This document shows, in pieces, positions 1 through 4,787 of a DNA stretch of 7,367 nucleotides. Position 1 is the stretch's first letter. The number at the start of each line of letters is the position of its first letter. The stretch comes from Kiritimatiellia bacterium (GTDB lineage Bacteria; Verrucomicrobiota; Kiritimatiellia; JAAZAB01), in NCBI GenBank assembly GCA_018400335.1, contig JAGYMT010000076.1, forward strand, positions 1 to 7,367, given 5' to 3'. Under the pieces are notes generated by a model that saw only the letters and a program-made list of their open reading frames with translations, was not told the DNA's origin and ran no database searches. The translations under genes were made by a program, and so were the position numbers.

Positions 1-44
1 TGTTTCGGGCGGTCATAATTAGAATCGCTGCTGTGAGGCTTTCG

Positions 45-131
45 CTACTTGCAAGCCTTTCGCTTCTTGATTCTGATATAGAAATTCCGTAAGTCACTCA
101 GCACTCTGAGGACTTTTTCAATCTTTGACAT
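45..131 (-). CDS. Small ORF, 28 codons, overlapping the 3' end of the nucleotidyltransferase-like remnant; possible truncated partner gene
   Basis: An ATG at 131-129 opens a 28-residue frame ending in TAG at 47-45. It begins MSKIEKVLRVLSDLRN and ends in a basic tail, IRIKKRKACK. The start lies inside the last codons of the upstream remnant (14-base overlap), an arrangement typical of translationally coupled two-gene units. The peptide would be a short amphipathic, basic helix. No known domain is recognisable. The frame stays open after the stop to the window edge, so the peptide may be the front end of a longer gene cut by a nonsense mutation. A chance ORF is also possible. No function is assigned. 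Confidence 0.3.
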   Translation of the reverse strand: MSKIEKVLRVLSDLRNFYIRIKKRKACK

Positions 132-347
132 CTCGATCCTCCAGCTTTTCTATATCGGCTTCATCTTGCTTGCTGCCTCTCAGCTTCTTCATCCAGATCA
201 AATCGTCCTTGTTTGCAAGCATCACTTTTCCGGCCGCGGATTGATCTGACAGGCTTCTCTCAATGATCTTCTCATGAATCTCTTGTATTCGATGCCTGCT
301 TCATTCAGCTTTCGGATCAAGGCGAAAAATTCTCGATACAGTTCCAT
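118..347 (-). pseudogene. Remnant of a nucleotidyltransferase-like gene (possibly AbiEii/MNT type) with its centre deleted and the frame broken
   Basis: Seen: on the minus strand an ATG at 347-345 starts MELYREFFALIRKLNEAGIE and a Tyr codon at 287-285. The reading then fits a different frame from 285 downward (QEIHEKIIERSLSDQ..., then KDDLIWMKKLRGSKQDEADI) to a TGA at 120-118. The two pieces are 21 and 55 residues. Read without a frame change, the first piece ends at a TGA at 224-222 after 41 codons. Family knowledge: in small nucleotidyltransferase-fold proteins a helix ending in 'GIEY'-like residues precedes the GG(S/I)A...HG and DxD catalytic segment, and a 'DLI..K...GR..D..DI' helix closes the protein. 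Both outer parts are present, but the catalytic centre is absent. Inference: an internal deletion with a frame change left a dead gene. The family assignment rests on recalled sequence style only. An unrelated helical protein is possible. Confidence 0.5.
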
Positions 348-523
348 TGCTTGTTCTCACGCTTTATTGAAGGATGGGCTGTTTTATGCAAAAGCATCTT
401 TTTCCGCATCCGAAAAAAAGCAGAACGCATTTTCTATAATGTCGGCTCTCTTGGCGAGCGTTCTGTTTGCTCACTATATTGAAGCAAATCCGACCGGATG
501 TTGCAACCTGGAATTTTTGATCC
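348..523. other. AT-rich stretch without an intact gene, left flank of the arn genes
   Basis: No ORF here looks like a real protein with a supported start. On the minus strand the frame that leads into MELYRE is open from about 470 but is cut by TAA at 386-384 and TGA at 359-357. Between these stops it reads like a helical protein (LAKRADIIENAFCFFSDAEK, then NSPSFNKA). It may therefore be a further decayed part of the same or a preceding gene. A 90-codon plus-strand frame (274-546) overlaps the remnant and has no ribosome-binding site or recognisable domain, so it is not called. Base composition is visibly lower in G+C than in the genes to the right. Confidence 0.4.
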
Positions 524-554
524 TTGACATCAGCAAGGCGATATGATTTACGAT
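524..554 (+). promoter_or_regulatory. Candidate sigma-70-type promoter upstream of the arnT-like gene
   Basis: A perfect TTGACA stands at 524-529. A weak -10-like TACGAT lies at 549-554 with a 19-base spacer, longer than the usual 17. A better -10 word, TATGAT at 542-547, is only 12 bases from TTGACA but 19 bases from TTGATC at 517-522. The location, 50-80 bases before the first supported start codon in an AT-richer stretch, suits a promoter for the arn genes. Neither pair of boxes is ideal, so this is only a suggestion. Confidence 0.25.
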
Positions 555-603
555 ATGTAGATGGCGGGATGTTTGTGTGTTTCCTTTGTTACGGCGGGAT
601 GGT

Positions 604-2364
604 ATGACTGTTGATGAATCCGCGGGGCAATCGTTAAATAGTGTGCGGGCGCGCTCCGTTCCTCTATGGGTGGCGGCGCTTTGCCTCATGATTTCACTTG
701 CCGGGATCGTGGATCACGATCTATGGACGCCGGACGAGCACAGGGAGGCTGCCATAGCCCTCAGCATGAGCAGGAGCGGGAATATCGTGGTGCCGGAGCT
801 CGCCGGTCAGCCCTTCGTGGAAAAGCCGCCTCTTTACTACATGCTTGCCGTTTCGGCGATTTGGACTCTTGGTCCTGTTCTTGGCAACATCGCCGCGCTC
901 CGATTGGTCTCCGCCTTGCTGGGGCTCGGCGCCATTGGCATGACCTGGCTTATCGCCAGGCGCATCATTGGCCGCCGGCAGGCTGATATAGCAGCTCTCA
1001 CCCTTGCCACAATGCCGGGCTTTATAAACGTGACGCACTGGCTGCTTGTTGATAATGCGCTTCTCTTCTTCATCGTGGCCTCGTTGTGGGCGTTTGCCGA
1101 GGCATACTACGGGGGGCGCGGTAGGTTCCTGCCGCTCGCCGGTCTATTCCTTGCCGGCGCGTTCCTCTCCAAGGGGCTGATTGGCATTATGATAACGGGC
1201 TTGGCCTGGATCGGGCTGATCGCGCCCTGTCTGGCGGGCCGCGGCAAGGTGCGCCTCTTTACCGCGAAATGGATGGTCCTGCATCTGGCCGCACTGGCGG
1301 CGTTTCTGCTGCCGTCACTCGCCTGGGTTCTGGAGTTCCGATCCGTTGGCGGCCCGGAGCTGTGGCACGAGTGGTTCTGGGAGAATCATTTCGGCCGTTT
1401 CGCCGGTCATACCGAACACCTCGGGCACATCAACGGGCCTTTCTATTATGTTGACAGACTGATCGTCTATACGCTGCCTTGGACGGCGGCGCTCATCTAT
1501 TGTGTATACGGACTCTTCACCCGATGGAAATCGAAAGAATACCTCAAGCACCCGTGGCCGTTTCTGCTTGCGTGGGGATTCGGCGGCATCTTGCTTCTGA
1601 GCCTCTCCTCGACGAAGAGGGATATCTACATGCTGGGCCTTCTTCCGGCCTTTGCGATGATGGGGGCGATGGGCCTGAAATTTATGCAGGAGAAACATGC
1701 GGACTTTGAAAAAGCCCTGAATGCGGAGATCAGCGATGTTCCGGTGCGATGGGTGAGGGCTGTTCTCGTTGCCTGGTCATGCCTGGTCCTCGTCATACTG
1801 GCAGTTGCCGCGTTGGCGCCCATCCTGATCCCTGCCGTCAGCCTGCTCGCCCCGGACGCCTTCGACAAGGTCGGCGGTTTAGCGGTTGGATGGAAGATGC
1901 AGAACACAGTGGCCTTGGTCGCGCTTTTTCTGCTGATCGTGCTCATGACGAGAAAAAAAATGCCGTTCCTGCATCGCTGGTTCGCGGTCACGGGCGCGGG
2001 GTATGTCTTCCTGCTGGCCGCGCTCATTCCGGTGGTGGATGGCGTGAAGAGCTACGATTCGGCCTTTTTCGACATGGCGGCGGACTCCGCTTCGGGAGCC
2101 GGGGAGACCGCTCTGTGGCGTCCGGATGAGACGACGCTTGGCGGGTTTTATTTCTATTGCGACTTGATCTTGCCGACTGTCTCCGATATAGATGAGCTGG
2201 TTTCAATACTTAACGGGACGCATCCGCGGTTCACAAGCGTGGTTGTTTCCGCAAAGAACTTTCCGCCGGGGGACCGGGAGCTTCCGGCTTGGTCGGCGCT
2301 TGCGACTTCCCGGATGGGGCCAAGGCGCGCCCTCCTGCGAATCGCCGGAGATGACGCTCAATGA
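604..2364 (+). CDS. arnT: ArnT-like polyprenyl-phosphate-sugar glycosyltransferase (GT83/PMT fold, inner membrane)
   Basis: This is a multipass membrane protein of 586 residues from ATG 604 (enterobacterial ArnT is about 550). ArnT moves 4-amino-4-deoxy-L-arabinose from undecaprenyl phosphate to lipid A phosphates at the periplasmic face. Seen: an N-terminal membrane segment (about 18-36), a first periplasmic loop with [10 protein letters not shown] (Asp44, Glu45), then [10 protein letters not shown] (Glu73, Lys74). Next come [10 protein letters not shown] (Asp150), LSKGLIG, and [11 protein letters not shown] (His262, His269) leading to GPFYY, then [15 protein letters not shown]. Many hydrophobic segments run to about residue 480, followed by a soluble C-terminal domain of about 100 residues. 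The Asp/Glu-Lys/Asp spacing matches the metal- and carrier-binding residues described for Cupriavidus ArnT. A GTG at 577 is an alternative start, and both starts follow a GGCGGGATG word. The PMT fold is secure. The exact sugar and acceptor are inferred mainly from the adjacent arnB and arnC, and another lipid-linked sugar is possible. Confidence 0.85.
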   Translation: MTVDESAGQSLNSVRARSVPLWVAALCLMISLAGIVDHDLWTPDEHREAAIALSMSRSGNIVVPELAGQPFVEKPPLYYMLAVSAIWTLGPVLGNIAALRLVSALLGLGAIGMTWLIARRIIGRRQADIAALTLATMPGFINVTHWLLVDNALLFFIVASLWAFAEAYYGGRGRFLPLAGLFLAGAFLSKGLIGIMITGLAWIGLIAPCLAGRGKVRLFTAKWMVLHLAALAAFLLPSLAWVLEFRSVGGPELWHEWFWENHFGRFAGHTEHLGHINGPFYYVDRLIVYTLPWTAALIYCVYGLFTRWKSKEYLKHPWPFLLAWGFGGILLLSLSSTKRDIYMLGLLPAFAMMGAMGLKFMQEKHADFEKALNAEISDVPVRWVRAVLVAWSCLVLVILAVAALAPILIPAVSLLAPDAFDKVGGLAVGWKMQNTVALVALFLLIVLMTRKKMPFLHRWFAVTGAGYVFLLAALIPVVDGVKSYDSAFFDMAADSASGAGETALWRPDETTLGGFYFYCDLILPTVSDIDELVSILNGTHPRFTSVVVSAKNFPPGDRELPAWSALATSRMGPRRALLRIAGDDAQ

Positions 2365-2367
2365 GGT
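2363..2367 (+). promoter_or_regulatory. Ribosome-binding site of arnB, overlapping the arnT stop codon
   Basis: GAGGT at 2363-2367 lies 4 bases before ATG 2372 and shares bases with the arnT TGA (2362-2364). This selects 2372 over the in-frame ATG 2351, whose only purine-rich word abuts the start codon. The arrangement suggests translational coupling of arnT and arnB. Confidence 0.7.
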
Positions 2368-2371
2368 TAAT

Positions 2372-3520
2372 ATGAGAAAAGAATTTCTTCCGTTTTCGCG
2401 TCCCTGCATTTCCGAGGAGGAGATAACTGCCGTATGCGACGTTCTCCGTTCCGGTTGGATCACCACAGGCGCGCATGCCGCCAGGTTCGAGGAGGAGTTC
2501 GCCGCCTATGCCGGAGCCAAGAGCGCGGTCGCGCTTTCCTCAGCCACGGGCGGGATGCATATCCTTCTCAAGGCGCTTGGCATCGGGCCGGGCGACGAGG
2601 TGGTGACACCCTCCATGACATGGGTTTCAACAGTCAACATGATCGTACTCGCCGGGGCCAAGCCGGTGTTTGTTGACGTTGATCGAGATACGCTGATGAT
2701 GCGGCCTGATACCCTGGCCGAGGCGCTGACCGATCGGACCAGTCTGATAATACCCGTTCATTTCGCCGGCGCGCCCGCCGATATGGATCCGATCCGCGAA
2801 ATTGCCGCATCGAGGGGGATCGCCGTGGTTGAGGATGCCGCCCATGCGGCTGGAACGGAATACAGGGGGCGCGGAATAGGGTCGGTCGGAACCGCGGTGT
2901 TTTCGTTCCATCCGATCAAGAACATGACCACGGGCGAGGGCGGAATGCTTTGTTCCGACGATGCGGCGCTGCTTGACCGGGTTCGCACCCTTAAATTCCA
3001 CGGACTGGGAAAAGATGCATTTGACCGCAGAACCCACGGCCGCGCGCCGCAGGCGGAAGTTCTGGAGCCGGGCTATAAGTACAATCTCACCGATATCGCG
3101 GCGGTGCTCGGCCGCAGCCAGTTGGTGAGGCTCGATGAGTTCAACCGGAAGCGCACTGAGCTGGCAATGCTTTACAGGGAACGGCTCCGTGAAATCGAGG
3201 CCGTTATCCCGCTCGAAAGCCCGCGCTATCCCGCGCGCCACGCATGGCACCTTTTCATCGTCCGGCTCGATACCGAACGGGCGGGAATGGACAGGGATTT
3301 GTTCATGGAGAGGCTGAAACAGAAGAACATCGGAACCGGCATGCACTTCAAGGCGGTTCATCTTCAGAAATTCTACAGGGAGAGAATGGGCTTCGAGAGG
3401 GGAAGCCTGCCTGATACCGAGTGGAACTCGGACAGGATCTGCTCCCTGCCGCTCTTTCCGGATATGACCGAGGCTGATGTTGACGACGTGGTCGAAGCTA
3501 TCAGGGATGTTCTGGCGTGA
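2372..3520 (+). CDS. arnB: ArnB-type UDP-4-amino-4-deoxy-L-arabinose--oxoglutarate aminotransferase (DegT/DnrJ/EryC1 family)
   Basis: A cytoplasmic PLP enzyme that uses L-glutamate to aminate the 4-keto carbon of UDP-L-Ara4O, giving UDP-L-Ara4N. From ATG 2372 it has 382 residues, against about 380 in enteric ArnB. Family blocks appear in order: [23 protein letters not shown] (PLP phosphate), [30 protein letters not shown] with Asp155 facing the PLP ring nitrogen, [10 protein letters not shown] with Lys183 as the internal aldimine lysine, [44 protein letters not shown] and [19 protein letters not shown]. The Asp-Lys spacing of 28 equals that of Salmonella ArnB (160/188). These blocks follow ArnB more closely than other sugar aminotransferases (PseC, WecE, DesI types), so the substrate call is firm. 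It lies 7 bases after arnT and is probably co-translated with it. A longer upstream reading (to 2192) overlaps arnT and is rejected. Confidence 0.95.
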   Translation: MRKEFLPFSRPCISEEEITAVCDVLRSGWITTGAHAARFEEEFAAYAGAKSAVALSSATGGMHILLKALGIGPGDEVVTPSMTWVSTVNMIVLAGAKPVFVDVDRDTLMMRPDTLAEALTDRTSLIIPVHFAGAPADMDPIREIAASRGIAVVEDAAHAAGTEYRGRGIGSVGTAVFSFHPIKNMTTGEGGMLCSDDAALLDRVRTLKFHGLGKDAFDRRTHGRAPQAEVLEPGYKYNLTDIAAVLGRSQLVRLDEFNRKRTELAMLYRERLREIEAVIPLESPRYPARHAWHLFIVRLDTERAGMDRDLFMERLKQKNIGTGMHFKAVHLQKFYRERMGFERGSLPDTEWNSDRICSLPLFPDMTEADVDDVVEAIRDVLA

Positions 3521-3615
3521 TGCGGATGTATGGTGTCGGGATACGGATGCCGGAGCGGCGTTGGTGTTCAGAAGGTACTGTCAAAAATTGAATGGCAAAG
3601 ATGAAAATGGGGAAT

Positions 3616-3700
3616 CGGTTGACGAGAACGGCGACGAGAGCGGATAACGAGTGGGGATCATCCCCTCGTCCACCGTTATCGTCGTCGTTATCGTCAACCG
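3616..3700. repeat. 85-base imperfect inverted repeat (long hairpin) with 12-base internal periodicity
   Basis: Seen: bases 3616-3643 pair with 3700-3673 over 28 positions, with two G/A mismatches (3626/3690 and 3638/3678) and two G-U pairs (3631/3685 and 3640/3676). After a small internal loop, CGA at 3648-3650 pairs with 3668-3666. The tip is GGGGAT (3653-3658) and ATCCCC (3660-3665) around C3659. The left arm repeats GACGAG at 3621 and 3633, and the right arm repeats TTATCGTC at 3676 and 3688, both with a period of 12. No T-run follows on the plus strand and no A-run directly precedes it, so it is not a standard intrinsic terminator. It could be a REP/MITE-like dispersed element, an mRNA-stabilising structure at the 3' end of arnTB, or a weak attenuator. 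Confidence 0.85.
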
Positions 3701-3760
3701 AAATAGATGGGAAACAGACAGGAAAACGGGGAAGAAAGCCTCAAAGCGGCCTAAACGAGA

Positions 3761-3765
3761 GAGGA
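3761..3765 (+). promoter_or_regulatory. Ribosome-binding site of arnC
   Basis: GAGGA at 3761-3765 within a longer GAGAGGA word lies 5 bases before ATG 3771. This supports 3771 as the start and argues against a longer reading from 3651, which would run through half of the inverted repeat and add about 40 residues absent from ArnC proteins. Confidence 0.75.
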
Positions 3766-3770
3766 CTGCG

Positions 3771-4757
3771 ATGACAGATGATGCGAAATCCGCCGGAACC
3801 GTTGATAAAAGGCCTGCGTCAGTGTCGGTTGTTATTCCCGTCTTCAACGAGCTGCAGAATCTCAAGCCGCTCATCGAGCGAACGCTGGCCGCGTGCCGCG
3901 AGCTGAACCGTCCCTTCGAAATATTGCTGGTGGACGACGGAAGTGCCGATGGTTCGGCGGAGGCGATCACCAAGGCCGCCTCGGAATACCCCGGCGAAAT
4001 TCTCGGCGTTATCCTGAACAGGAACTACGGACAGCACGCGGCCGTGATGGCCGGGTTTGCGCAGTCCAAGGGCGGGATCGTGGTGACCCTCGATGCCGAC
4101 CTGCAGAACCCGCCCGAAGAAATCGGCAAGCTCGTGCGGAAGATGGACGAGGGTCCGGATGTTGTCGGCTCAATCAGGGTGCCGCGCCACGATCCTGTTT
4201 TCCGCAAGTTCTCGTCGTATCTTATCAATAAGGTGACGGCGACGGTTACGGGCGTGGTGATGCACGATTACGGCTGCATGCTCCGGGCCTACCGCCGACA
4301 CATAGTGCTGGCCATGCTGGAATGTCACGAGCGCAGCACCTTTGTTCCGGTTCTTGCCAACAGCTTTGCCCGCAGAACCGCCGAGGTGGAGGTCAGCCAT
4401 TCGGAGCGGCCCGCCGGGACGTCCAAGTACGGGCTGTGGAAGCTTGTCAATCTCCAGTTTGACCTGCTCACGAGCATGACCACACTGCCGCTGCGCCTCA
4501 TGAGCATTATCGGCGCGATCGTCTGCGTTCTCGGCGTGGCGTTCGGCCTGAAGATCCTCATCCTGCGCCTGATCTTCGGATCCGAGTGGGCCGCCCAGGG
4601 CGTGTTCACCCTTATGGCCATCTTGTTTATCCTGGTGGGCGCCCAGTTCGTGGCAATGGGCTTCCTGGGTGAGTATATCGGGCGGATTTATCAGGATGTC
4701 CGCGCAAGGCCCCGGTATTTCGTTGATTCGGTGGAGGGGCGGAGTCGGCTTTCCTGA
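3771..4757 (+). CDS. arnC: ArnC-type undecaprenyl-phosphate 4-deoxy-4-formamido-L-arabinose transferase (GT2)
   Basis: ArnC transfers Ara4FN from UDP to undecaprenyl phosphate on the cytoplasmic side of the inner membrane. The protein is 328 residues from ATG 3771 (E. coli ArnC is 322). Seen: a GT-A domain with [11 protein letters not shown] near residue 20, [11 protein letters not shown] (Asp55, Asp56), [26 protein letters not shown] (Asp108 and Asp110, metal/UDP binding), then [26 protein letters not shown] and [11 protein letters not shown]. Two C-terminal membrane segments follow at about 243-270 and 277-303, and then [19 protein letters not shown]. The [11 protein letters not shown] and [12 protein letters not shown] blocks are ArnC features rather than general dolichol-phosphate-mannose synthase features, so the specific name is well supported. 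The first residues ([13 protein letters not shown]) are variable. It lies 250 bases after arnB, behind the hairpin repeat, and 30 bases before topB. Confidence 0.95.
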   Translation: MTDDAKSAGTVDKRPASVSVVIPVFNELQNLKPLIERTLAACRELNRPFEILLVDDGSADGSAEAITKAASEYPGEILGVILNRNYGQHAAVMAGFAQSKGGIVVTLDADLQNPPEEIGKLVRKMDEGPDVVGSIRVPRHDPVFRKFSSYLINKVTATVTGVVMHDYGCMLRAYRRHIVLAMLECHERSTFVPVLANSFARRTAEVEVSHSERPAGTSKYGLWKLVNLQFDLLTSMTTLPLRLMSIIGAIVCVLGVAFGLKILILRLIFGSEWAAQGVFTLMAILFILVGAQFVAMGFLGEYIGRIYQDVRARPRYFVDSVEGRSRLS

Positions 4758-4787
4758 CGCCTTTTCATTAATACTTACGGGAGTGCT

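Larger units (their letters stand above)
3521..3770. other. arnB-arnC intergenic region holding a structured repeat
   Basis: The region is 250 bases long with no supported gene. Short frames that cross it are products of the repetitive GA/CG-rich sequence. Its centre is the inverted repeat listed separately (3616-3700). The flanks are a stretch just after arnB with several GGATG-like words and an A-rich run (about 3701-3760) leading to the arnC ribosome-binding site. No convincing promoter was found. The gap is far wider than the other junctions in this gene row, which fits insertion of an element between arnB and arnC. Confidence 0.6.

Noticed and set aside
37..63. Near-direct repeat GGCTTTCGCT / GCCTTTCGCT near the left edge
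   Set aside because: Two 10-base words with one mismatch are weak evidence, and no further copies make an array.
398..422. T-run and A-run pair resembling a small hairpin or terminator
   Set aside because: The stem is almost only A-T, has bulges and is not followed by a T-run at the right place on either strand.
274..546. A 90-codon plus-strand ORF in the left flank
   Set aside because: It overlaps the minus-strand remnant, has no clear ribosome-binding site, no recognisable domain and mixed composition. It looks like a chance frame.
2627..3361. A 244-codon minus-strand ORF inside arnB
   Set aside because: It is the antisense shadow of a strongly conserved ArnB reading. The translation shows no known motif, and long antisense frames are common in GC-rich genes.
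3549..3559. GCCG-GAG-CGGC mini-hairpin just after arnB as a terminator
   Set aside because: The stem has only four pairs and no T-run follows.
3651..3770. An N-terminal extension of ArnC starting at 3651
   Set aside because: It would begin inside the hairpin repeat, adds residues not found in ArnC proteins, and ATG 3771 has a good ribosome-binding site.
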